From contig JAJDEK010000036.1 of NCBI GenBank assembly GCA_029259875.1, forward strand, positions 1 through 6,683: a stretch of DNA of 6,683 bases. Direction: 5' to 3'. The first letter of the stretch is position 1, and each line of letters starts with the position of its first letter. Origin of the DNA: Planctomycetaceae bacterium (GTDB taxonomy: Bacteria; Planctomycetota; Planctomycetia; Planctomycetales; Planctomycetaceae). Positions 1 through 5,950 of this stretch are shown in pieces. The notes beneath the pieces were generated by a model, which was given only the letters and a program-made list of their open reading frames with translations, was not told the DNA's origin and did no database searches. The position numbers and the translations under genes are program-made.

Positions 1-1158
1 GCCTCCAATCTCACCCAGAACATGTGTTGCCAGTAGTTTCAAAGGAGAATTATCTTCTAACATTTTCTTTAAGGTGGGAACGGATGCCTCACCGATCGAA
101 GCCAAAGCAGAGGCGCTGTTAAGTGTTAAAGCCGTTGGTCCAGCCTGCATTGCCTTTGAAAGTTCGGGGACAGCGGCAGAAGCAGCGGGGCCAATTTCTC
201 CCAGCGCCGCGGCCGCATCCAGTTTGACATTCAGATCAGAATCGGAAAGCAGTTTGCTTAATTCCGGTACAGCTGATTTGGCTTCTGCGCCAAAATTTCC
301 AATTGCAATCGCAGCATGGGCACGCACTTCAGGAGAAGTATTTGTTAACAAAGGGATTAATGCTGGTACAACCTCTTTGGGTTTCGCGTTGATAGCACCT
401 AAAGCATTGGCTGATCGCCAGACGAGACCAGTGTCGTCCACCTTGAGTGCTTTTAATAAAGTGGGAATTGCTGCTTCGCCTTGTGGACCCATGTGAGCAA
501 AGACATCACAGATTTGCTCGCATTCATCAGTCTTGTTTGCTTTATATTCAGTTTTTAGTTTTTCCAGCAATGATTTGACGGCAGGCGCGCCGATTTCAGA
601 GAGTGCGACAGCAGCATCTGAACGAACTTCATTAATCGAGACATCCAGGCTGTCTAGTAAGACTTTGATAACCTGATCCAGGTTTGCTTTATCTTCGGGA
701 TCGACAGACCAAAGTGCCCAGGCAGCGGCGACTTTGATATAGGCATTATTACTTTCCATCAGAGGTGCAATTTGTTTCGCCGCAGGTTTCGAAGCAGGAC
801 CGATGAGCCTCAAAGCTTGCAGAGTATTAAACTTGAGAATAACAGAATGACCGCGAAGAAGTTTTGTCAGCTCAGGAACAGCGGCGGCTGCACCCGGACC
901 AATTTTTCCCAGTGCAATAATGGCTTCACTACGGGAAGCAACCGAGCCTCCTTTGACCACACGAATCAACGCCGGAACCGCCGGTTCGGATATGGGGCCA
1001 AGTTCTCCCAGTGTATGAGCGGCTAATGCCTGTTTGTCTTCATTTTCACTGTCTAACCCACTAATCAGAGTATTGATATCAGGAGTTTGTGCAGTGACAA
1101 CGTTAGAAGCGAGTAAACAAAATCCCAAAAGAAGTCCTGCGGTTAGTAACTGACGCAT
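1..1158 (-). CDS. Exported HEAT-repeat protein, partial (C-terminus beyond left edge)
   Basis: The minus strand is open for 386 codons from an ATG at 1158 down to base 1 with no stop, so the 3' end lies outside the window. Residues 1-23 form a signal peptide: Arg2, a hydrophobic core (LLTAGLLLGFCLLA) and a V-T-A cleavage site before Gln24. The rest is alpha-helical repeats of about 33-40 residues. I count eleven helix ends of the LGEIGP type (for example LGELGP at 50-55 and LGKIGP at 83-88), each usually followed by an A-V-P-x-L-x-x-L-L helix, which is the HEAT/PBS-lyase-type consensus. HEAT arrays are protein-binding scaffolds, and the signal peptide suggests a periplasmic or surface location. 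The partner is unknown. An AGGA Shine-Dalgarno (1168-1171, 9 nt from the ATG) supports the start. The gene is transcribed away from the plus-strand cluster. The visible part has no catalytic domain, but one could follow beyond the edge. Confidence 0.9.
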   Translation of the reverse strand, partial: MRQLLTAGLLLGFCLLASNVVTAQTPDINTLISGLDSENEDKQALAAHTLGELGPISEPAVPALIRVVKGGSVASRSEAIIALGKIGPGAAAAVPELTKLLRGHSVILKFNTLQALRLIGPASKPAAKQIAPLMESNNAYIKVAAAWALWSVDPEDKANLDQVIKVLLDSLDVSINEVRSDAAVALSEIGAPAVKSLLEKLKTEYKANKTDECEQICDVFAHMGPQGEAAIPTLLKALKVDDTGLVWRSANALGAINAKPKEVVPALIPLLTNTSPEVRAHAAIAIGNFGAEAKSAVPELSKLLSDSDLNVKLDAAAALGEIGPAASAAVPELSKAMQAGPTALTLNSASALASIGEASVPTLKKMLEDNSPLKLLATHVLGEIGG

Positions 1159-1414
1159 GAGTATCGTTCCTGCTAATCATCGTTGCGAAAGCCAAATTTT
1201 CCGAAAGGTAAAGAAATCACATTACCTCCTCAAGAAAGACTGGCGAAATAGAAAGGAGAACATTAAACTATAATATAATAGATATCATGATCTGAGTTCA
1301 AAAATCAAGTAATTCTGCTCAGTTTCATCAGGAAATCATATAAGCTTGCTTACTGGGATTGAAAAATTCCTGTGGTGTGAGGTTTTGTTACTAATTAATG
1401 CTTTGAGGTGAGAG
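1159..1414. other. Divergent intergenic region, 256 bp
   Basis: This gap separates the 5' ends of the minus-strand HEAT gene and the plus-strand exported protein, so it must carry the promoters of both. It is AT-rich in the middle, with overlapping TATAAT-like hexamers at 1269-1280. It also has a perfect dyad TAAGC-TT-GCTTA at 1341-1352 that could be an operator or chance. On the minus strand a strong GAGGAGGT (1224-1231) precedes an ATG that is followed at once by TGA. I found no convincing open reading frame, RNA gene or repeat here. Confidence 0.6.
1272..1301 (-). promoter_or_regulatory. Candidate sigma70-type promoter for the HEAT gene
   Basis: On the minus strand, TTGAAC (1301 down to 1296) is followed after 18 nt by TATATT (1277 down to 1272), about 115 nt upstream of the HEAT gene ATG. 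The AT-rich stretch allows other -10 registers (TATTAT with 15- or 20-nt spacing), so the exact hexamer is uncertain. Planctomycete promoter consensus is assumed to resemble sigma70; that is inference. Confidence 0.25.
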
Positions 1415-2218
1415 ATGAGAACAGTGATACGCAAAATGGCCCTCTCCGGATTATGCTTAATAATTCTGTTGTCTTCTGTAGGGTACTCGATGCTACAGGC
1501 CGCTGGTCCCTTCTTCCCAAGAAGAACGATTTATAATTATGGTGGACAATACAGCCCTTCCGTTTATTACGGAAATCGTTGGTATGGTGGAGGCTACTAC
1601 GGTCGCGGTTATTATGGTCGCGGTTATTATGGTGGTTGGAATGATGGGTCTTCTCTGATTCGTGCGCAGGGTCAAGCGCAAGTAGATCGTTCTAAGGCGA
1701 TGGTTAATTATCAGGAAGCCAATAGTAAATATATTGATAACCAGAAGAAGCTGGCTGAGACTTACGTTGCCCGACAAAAAGCACAAAGAGAATCGATACA
1801 GTTACAATCGGAGATCAATGAAGAACGAGCCAAGCAACGACAAGCAGCCCTGGATAAACAGGCTGAGAAAAATCGCAAAATGCGTGAATCAGGATTAAGC
1901 CCTTACCTGAATGCGTCTGCCTCTCAGGACAAAGAAACGTTGAGTGCTAGTCAGCTAAACCCAGCGACAGGAGAAATTACCTGGCCTGAGTCACTGATGG
2001 GCGATGAATATAAAGCATCTCGTGAAAAGATTCAGGAACTGTTTTCCTTGAGAAATTCAACAGGTGTTACTTCAAACCTGTCCCAACAAATTAACGATGA
2101 AGCACAAGTTATGAAGAATATACTTCGCGGCCAGATTCGGAATATGCTTCCGAATGATTACCTGTCAGCACGCGGATTTATCGAAGGGCTGGCCAACATG
2201 GGAAAAACTACCGCATAG
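1415..2218 (+). CDS. Exported Tyr/Gly-rich coiled-coil protein of unknown function
   Basis: I do not recognise a named family for this 267-residue protein. Residues 1-30 look like a signal sequence: basic start with Arg2, Arg6 and Lys7, a hydrophobic core at about 9-22, and a possible cleavage near A29/A30. That cleavage site is weak, so an uncleaved membrane anchor is possible. Residues 40-78 are rich in Tyr and Gly, including GYYGR repeats. Residues about 83-163 are strongly charged and rich in Gln, Lys, Glu and Ala, as in a long coiled coil. A short motif LNPATGEITWP lies at 181-191. I recall similar N-P-x-T-G-x-I-x-W-P motifs in planctomycete hypothetical proteins, but that is memory, not a search. 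The C-terminal 70 residues look helical. GAGGTGAGAG just before the ATG (1405-1414) supports this start over the internal ATG at 1436. fhcC begins 21 bp after the stop, so co-transcription is plausible. A cell-envelope role is inference. Confidence 0.8.
   Translation: MRTVIRKMALSGLCLIILLSSVGYSMLQAAGPFFPRRTIYNYGGQYSPSVYYGNRWYGGGYYGRGYYGRGYYGGWNDGSSLIRAQGQAQVDRSKAMVNYQEANSKYIDNQKKLAETYVARQKAQRESIQLQSEINEERAKQRQAALDKQAEKNRKMRESGLSPYLNASASQDKETLSASQLNPATGEITWPESLMGDEYKASREKIQELFSLRNSTGVTSNLSQQINDEAQVMKNILRGQIRNMLPNDYLSARGFIEGLANMGKTTA
1586..1630 (+). repeat. 15-bp tandem repeat coding for GYYGR-type units
   Basis: Two perfect adjacent copies of GGTCGCGGTTATTAT lie at 1601-1615 and 1616-1630. A degenerate copy precedes them at 1586-1600 (GGTGGAGGCTACTAC), and a decayed partial unit (GGTGGTTGG) follows. 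The unit length is a multiple of three, so changes in copy number would keep the frame and only lengthen or shorten the Tyr/Gly-rich segment of the exported protein. Confidence 0.85.
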
Positions 2219-2239
2219 CTGATAAAGAATGTCTCCCGA

Positions 2240-3064
2240 ATGGCTCTTACGCTGACTCTTAAGCAAACACTCAGGGTTCCTCTTGAAGTGAATTCTGTCA
2301 ATCATGAATCGGTGAGTCAGCAACCGGTTGATAAGATACGCGCCTTACCTGTGCTACATGGCAACCGTAAATTGACGGTTGCCGACTTTTTTGAGGTTCA
2401 ACAATCTTCCACTGAAGAAGATCTCATTGTCTGGTCGGGTGATTGTTCCCGTGTGAAACATATCGGTGCGGGCCTGACTGCAGGGCGAATTCGCGTAGAG
2501 GGCAATGCGGGGATGCACCTTGGTGCAGAAATGTCCGGTGGTGAGATCCTGGTTCAAGGTGATGTAACGGACTGGATCGCGACCGAGATGAAAGGTGGGA
2601 CGCTATGCATCAAAGGCAACGCCGGTGATCTAGTAGGCGCTGCCTATCCCGGAAGTAAACGGGGAATGAATGGTGGAACGATTTTGATTCATGGCAACGC
2701 AGGCCATGAAGCGGGCCACCGCATGCGAAGAGGGACGATTGTCATTGGTGGCACCTCCGGCGATGCTGTCGGTTTCGATATGATTGCCGGTTCCATTTTT
2801 TCATTCGGTAAAATTGGCAAACGCATGGGAGCCGGTATGCGGCGAGGTACGATTGGGTTATTTGGCGAGTCAAACGAGCCGGAATTCTTGCCGACCTTTA
2901 AATACTCGTGTGTGTACCACCCGACCTGGCTTTTCTTTTTCTTACGACAATTGAGATCCTTGGGTTTTCCGGTTCCCGAAGATTGTTTTGGTACTGAATA
3001 TCGACGATACTGTGGGGATTTTCTAGCACTTGGCAAGGGGGAAATTCTGGTCCGCCAGTGGTAA
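2240..3064 (+). CDS. fhcC: Formylmethanofuran dehydrogenase / formyltransferase-hydrolase complex subunit C
   Basis: This 274-residue protein matches bacterial FhcC (FwdC/FmdC family) in length and architecture. An N-terminal part begins with LTLTL and includes a leucine/valine-rich segment (to about residue 60). Residues about 63-215 are a right-handed beta-helix of Gly-rich repeats like the GltB C-terminal domain, with repeated G-G-x-I-x-I-x-G-(N/D)-A-G patterns such as GGTILIHGNAGHEAGHRM. The C-terminal tail ends in Y-R-R-Y-x-G-D then GKGEILV, typical of FhcC rather than glutamate synthase. In methylotrophs, FhcABCD converts formyl-tetrahydromethanopterin, via a methanofuran analogue, to formate in the cytoplasm; FhcC is a non-metal structural/cofactor-handling subunit. 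No fhcA, fhcB or fhcD is nearby. The Shine-Dalgarno is poor (AAAGA at 2224-2228), and the gene lies 21 bp after the preceding stop, so translational coupling is possible. The start fits the expected family N-terminus. Confidence 0.9.
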   Translation: MALTLTLKQTLRVPLEVNSVNHESVSQQPVDKIRALPVLHGNRKLTVADFFEVQQSSTEEDLIVWSGDCSRVKHIGAGLTAGRIRVEGNAGMHLGAEMSGGEILVQGDVTDWIATEMKGGTLCIKGNAGDLVGAAYPGSKRGMNGGTILIHGNAGHEAGHRMRRGTIVIGGTSGDAVGFDMIAGSIFSFGKIGKRMGAGMRRGTIGLFGESNEPEFLPTFKYSCVYHPTWLFFFLRQLRSLGFPVPEDCFGTEYRRYCGDFLALGKGEILVRQW

Positions 3065-3100
3065 GGCTACTCCTTTTAACACTCGGTTTTTCTTCAACTC

Positions 3101-4762
3101 ATGTCTGCACAACGCAATATTGCTGATCGGCTTCGTCAGTCGGCCCAAGTTTATCCGTATCAAAAAGCGGTTGTCTTTCCTACAGGAAAGGATAGACAGG
3201 GACGTTATACCTACAGTAGTTTGACGTTTCGACAACTTGATCAGGAAAGTGATCGCCTGGCGCGCGGCCTGATTCAACTGGGGGTGAAACCCGGAACACG
3301 CATGGCGTTAATGGTACGACCCAGTCTGGAGTTCATCGCGCTGACGTTTGCCTTGTTCAAAGCGGGAGCCGTGATTATTTTGATTGATCCGGGGATGGGT
3401 GGAAAAAATATTATTCGCTGTTTATCCGAAGTTGAACCGGAAGGCTTTGTCGCGATTCCACTCGCTCAATTGATTCGCAAATTCAAACAGCGATCTTTTC
3501 CTAAAGCACGTTTGAATGTGACTGTTGGAAAGCCAGTCTTGACGTCTGGCATTGATTATCGTTGGTTGCTGGGTGGTGACTGGAAGCCGTTACCAATGAT
3601 CCAGCGAACAATGACTGATCCTGCAGCCATTATTTTTACCAGTGGCAGTACGGGCCCTCCCAAAGGAGTGGCATACGAACATGGTATGTTCTGGTCACAG
3701 GTTGATTTGTTGCGTGATTATTATCAGATTCAACCCGGCGAAGTCGATTTACCGGGCTTTCCGTTATTTGCATTGTTTAATTCGGCGATGGGAGTTACGA
3801 CGGTCATTCCCGATATGAACCCGACCAAGCCCGCTCTTGTTGATCCAGCTAAGATCATTGCTCAAATTAATGATCAAGGAGTGACACAGGCTTTTGGTTC
3901 GCCTGCCATGTGGAATCGCATTGGCCGTTATTGTGAGCAGAATCAAATTAAACTGCCTTCATTAAAACGAATCTTGTCGGCGGGTGCCCCGGTGCCCGTG
4001 CATGTGATAAAACGTATGCGGCAGACATTCGAACATCCGGAAACCGATATCAATACGCCTTATGGTGCGACCGAATCATTGCCCGTGGCTTCGATTTGTG
4101 GACGGGAAGTGATTGAGGAAACATCGGAGCAAACCCGGTTAGGTGCGGGAACCTGTGTAGGCACTCCGTTTCCCGGCGTCCAGGTTAAGATTATTGAAAT
4201 TCACAATGAGCCCATTGAAACCATTGAGCGAGCAACGGAACTTCCCACGGGTGAGATTGGGGAAATCATTGTGCAGGGGCCAATGGCAACACGGGAATAT
4301 TTTCTGCGACCTGAGGCAACACGACTTGCGAAAATTTCAGATGGAGAACAGTTCTGGCATCGGATGGGAGATGTCGGTTATCGTGACGCTGCCGGTAAAC
4401 TCTGGTTCTGTGGTCGGAAAACGCACATCGTTGAAACCGTACAGGGATCTATGTTTACCATTCGTTGTGAAGCAATCTTTAATGATCATCCGCGGATCTA
4501 TCGCAGTGCGCTGGTCGGTGTGGGGGCCAAGCCGACACAGAAACCGATCATCATTGTCGAGCCGGAGCAGGGGGAGTTTCCTGAGAGCCAGCCAGACCGT
4601 GATCAGCTCACACAGGAGCTGATGATGTTAGGTCAGGCCAATCCGTTAACGCAGTCGATTGAAACGATTCTATTTCATCGATCACTGCCCGTTGATATTC
4701 GGCATAATGTAAAAATCTTTCGTGAAAAATTAGTACCCTGGGCCGAGAAACAAATCCGATGA
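3101..4762 (+). CDS. oleC: OleC-type beta-lactone synthetase (AMP-dependent synthetase/ligase family)
   Basis: The 553-residue protein is an ANL-superfamily adenylating enzyme. The P-loop [10 protein letters not shown] is at 180-189, followed by an AYEHGMF segment and [11 protein letters not shown], both characteristic of OleC. The A5-like motif TPYGATE is at 319-325. The A7 region WHRMGDVGY has Asp424, the hinge-region FCGRK is at 436-440, and the likely A10 lysine is Lys538 in RHNVKI. OleC uses ATP to convert a 2-alkyl-3-hydroxyalkanoic acid to a cis-beta-lactone, rather than making an acyl-CoA. It works with OleA, OleB and OleD in head-to-head long-chain olefin synthesis, where OleB, OleC and OleD form large cytoplasmic assemblies. 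An in-frame TAA at 3077-3079 makes ATG 3101 the first ATG available; it has almost no Shine-Dalgarno. It follows fhcC by 36 bp and overlaps oleD by 4 bp. A fatty-acyl-AMP/CoA ligase is the alternative, less likely given the OleD partner. Confidence 0.9.
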   Translation: MSAQRNIADRLRQSAQVYPYQKAVVFPTGKDRQGRYTYSSLTFRQLDQESDRLARGLIQLGVKPGTRMALMVRPSLEFIALTFALFKAGAVIILIDPGMGGKNIIRCLSEVEPEGFVAIPLAQLIRKFKQRSFPKARLNVTVGKPVLTSGIDYRWLLGGDWKPLPMIQRTMTDPAAIIFTSGSTGPPKGVAYEHGMFWSQVDLLRDYYQIQPGEVDLPGFPLFALFNSAMGVTTVIPDMNPTKPALVDPAKIIAQINDQGVTQAFGSPAMWNRIGRYCEQNQIKLPSLKRILSAGAPVPVHVIKRMRQTFEHPETDINTPYGATESLPVASICGREVIEETSEQTRLGAGTCVGTPFPGVQVKIIEIHNEPIETIERATELPTGEIGEIIVQGPMATREYFLRPEATRLAKISDGEQFWHRMGDVGYRDAAGKLWFCGRKTHIVETVQGSMFTIRCEAIFNDHPRIYRSALVGVGAKPTQKPIIIVEPEQGEFPESQPDRDQLTQELMMLGQANPLTQSIETILFHRSLPVDIRHNVKIFREKLVPWAEKQIR

Positions 4763-5760
4763 ATGTACTCGTTACCGGGGGAGGCGGCTTCCTTGGTCTT
4801 TATATTGTCGAACAGTTAGTGGAAGCAGGGGAAACCGTCCGTGTACTCTGTCGGGGAGAATATTCGCGTCTCAAAGAATTGAATGTGGAAACAGTGCAAG
4901 GGGATATTCGTGATACCGCGACTGTTAAGCGGGCTTGTGAAGGGATCGACTCTGTTTTTCATACTGCAGCCGTTTCCGGGATCTGGGGACCATGGGATTA
5001 TTTTTACAGCATCAATACACAGGGAACGTTGAATATTCTGGATGCCTGCAAATCACAGGGCGTGACCAGATTGATTTATACGAGTTCGCCCAGTGTTGTC
5101 TATGATGGTGCAGCCCATGAGAACGCAAATGAATATTTACCGTACAGCGACCAATACCTCTGTCATTATCCACATACAAAAATGCTGGCGGAAAAAGCAG
5201 TGCTGGCTGCGAATGGGGAAAACGGATTAGCGACGGTGGCGTTAAGACCACACTTAATCTGGGGGCCTCGTGATAATCATTTGATTCCGCGCTTGATCAA
5301 ACGTGCGAAGTCCGGCCGCTTGCGACAGGTAGGAGACGGGACCAATCTGATTTCGATGAGTTACGTGGAAAACGCAGCCGCCGCACATCTACAGGCTGCC
5401 GCTCGATTATTTCATGATTCACCTGTTGGAGGGCAAGCTTATTTTATCAATGAGCCGGAGCCGGTTTTGTTATGGGAGTGGATCAATCGATTATTGCAGG
5501 CAGCCGGTTTACCGCCAGTCAAAAAACAGATTTCTGTCAAAGCTGCCAAACGGATTGGGAGCGTATTAGAATTTCTGTTTCGTGTATTACATTTGCCGGG
5601 CGAACCTCCGATGACTCGTTTTCTGGCATCACAACTGAGTAGTTCACATTATTACGACATCAGTCGTGCTCGGCATGATTTTGGTTATCAACCGCTTGTT
5701 GACTTTGAAGAAGCCATGCAGCGCATGCAGCCGGAACTAAAACGGCTGGCAGCACGATAG
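4759..5760 (+). CDS. oleD: OleD-type 2-alkyl-3-ketoalkanoate reductase (extended SDR / 3-beta-HSD family)
   Basis: The 333-residue protein is an extended short-chain dehydrogenase. The dinucleotide-binding motif TGGGGFLG is at residues 6-13, D-I-R-D occurs near 49-52, and the H-T-A-A segment follows. The TSSPS stretch at 108-112 carries the likely catalytic serine, and Y-P-H-T-K at 137-141 supplies catalytic Tyr137 and Lys141. The [17 protein letters not shown] segment and the downstream GDGTN are typical of OleD and 3-beta-hydroxysteroid dehydrogenase-like proteins. OleD reduces the 2-alkyl-3-keto acid made by OleA to the 3-hydroxy acid, which OleC uses, with NADPH as the usual donor. Its ATG shares ATGA with the oleC stop (4759-4762), a clear sign of translational coupling and joint function. 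Taken alone it could be called a generic NAD-dependent epimerase; adjacency to oleC makes OleD the better call. Confidence 0.88.
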   Translation: MNVLVTGGGGFLGLYIVEQLVEAGETVRVLCRGEYSRLKELNVETVQGDIRDTATVKRACEGIDSVFHTAAVSGIWGPWDYFYSINTQGTLNILDACKSQGVTRLIYTSSPSVVYDGAAHENANEYLPYSDQYLCHYPHTKMLAEKAVLAANGENGLATVALRPHLIWGPRDNHLIPRLIKRAKSGRLRQVGDGTNLISMSYVENAAAAHLQAAARLFHDSPVGGQAYFINEPEPVLLWEWINRLLQAAGLPPVKKQISVKAAKRIGSVLEFLFRVLHLPGEPPMTRFLASQLSSSHYYDISRARHDFGYQPLVDFEEAMQRMQPELKRLAAR

Positions 5761-5950
5761 TGATATTTTGGTGATGTCGATTCATGTTGCTTTAAGGGTA
5801 ATTGGATACAAAGGTGTGAATCTCTCTTGGGAAAAATGCGGAGAGAGATTACACTTGCCGCGATTCGCTTTGATAGGGGCTTTCCCGAATCTCAAATTTT
5901 ATGAGAATCTAGAAGCGATCTTTATTCAAATTTTCTAAATGGAGTGCAGT
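5761..5950 (+). other. Intergenic region between oleD and pckA, 190 bp
   Basis: This gap should hold the end of the oleD transcript and the promoter and leader of pckA. It contains two inverted repeats: a strong one at 5816-5854, listed separately, and a weaker 8-bp stem with one mismatch at 5887-5894/5902-5909. A TTGATA (5870-5875) could be a -35 element, but I see no well-spaced -10. No open reading frame, tRNA or repeat family is evident. Confidence 0.6.
5816..5854 (+). terminator. Inverted repeat: terminator-like or leader hairpin
   Basis: AATCTCTCT (5819-5827) pairs perfectly with AGAGAGATT (5842-5850) around a 14-nt loop. GTG (5816-5818) and CAC (5852-5854) extend the stem past a single bulged A. 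No T-run follows, so this is not a classical intrinsic terminator. It lies 56 bp after the oleD stop and about 96 bp before pckA. It could mark the 3' end of the oleD mRNA or belong to the pckA leader. Confidence 0.45.

Noticed and set aside
74..496. 140-codon plus-strand open frame rich in Ala and Ser
   Set aside because: It lies wholly antisense to the HEAT-repeat gene, and its Ala/Ser-rich composition is the mirror of the repeat codons. The minus-strand frame has clear repeats and a signal peptide.
772..1026. 84-codon plus-strand open frame
   Set aside because: Antisense to the HEAT gene, no ribosome-binding site, and composition without recognisable motifs.
1269..1279. Two overlapping perfect TATAAT hexamers on the plus strand
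   Set aside because: No TTGACA-like -35 at suitable spacing, and the distance to the plus-strand gene is about 135 nt. Likely a by-product of an AT-rich run.
1493..1786. 97-codon minus-strand open frame rich in Ile and Thr
   Set aside because: Antisense to the Tyr/Gly repeat segment of the exported protein; the I/T runs are the reverse complement of the Tyr/Gly codons.
2229..2255. Eight-codon ORF overlapping the fhcC start
   Set aside because: It starts 11 nt before fhcC in another frame and ends at 2255. Too short to call and no good ribosome-binding site, although it could in principle aid re-initiation.
2240..3064. Possible glutamate synthase (GltB) C-terminal domain fragment
   Set aside because: The glycine-rich beta-helix is shared, but the N-terminal segment and the GKGEILV tail fit FhcC, and the length is that of a complete FhcC.
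2354..3277. Minus-strand open frames at 2354-2557, 2689-3036 and 3023-3277, and a plus-strand frame at 3030-3224
   Set aside because: All overlap the well-supported fhcC and oleC reading frames and carry no motifs of their own.
3764..5251. Open frames at 3764-3946 (-), 4194-4622 (+) and 5012-5251 (-)
   Set aside because: They lie inside oleC or oleD, whose motifs are continuous and intact in the main frame.
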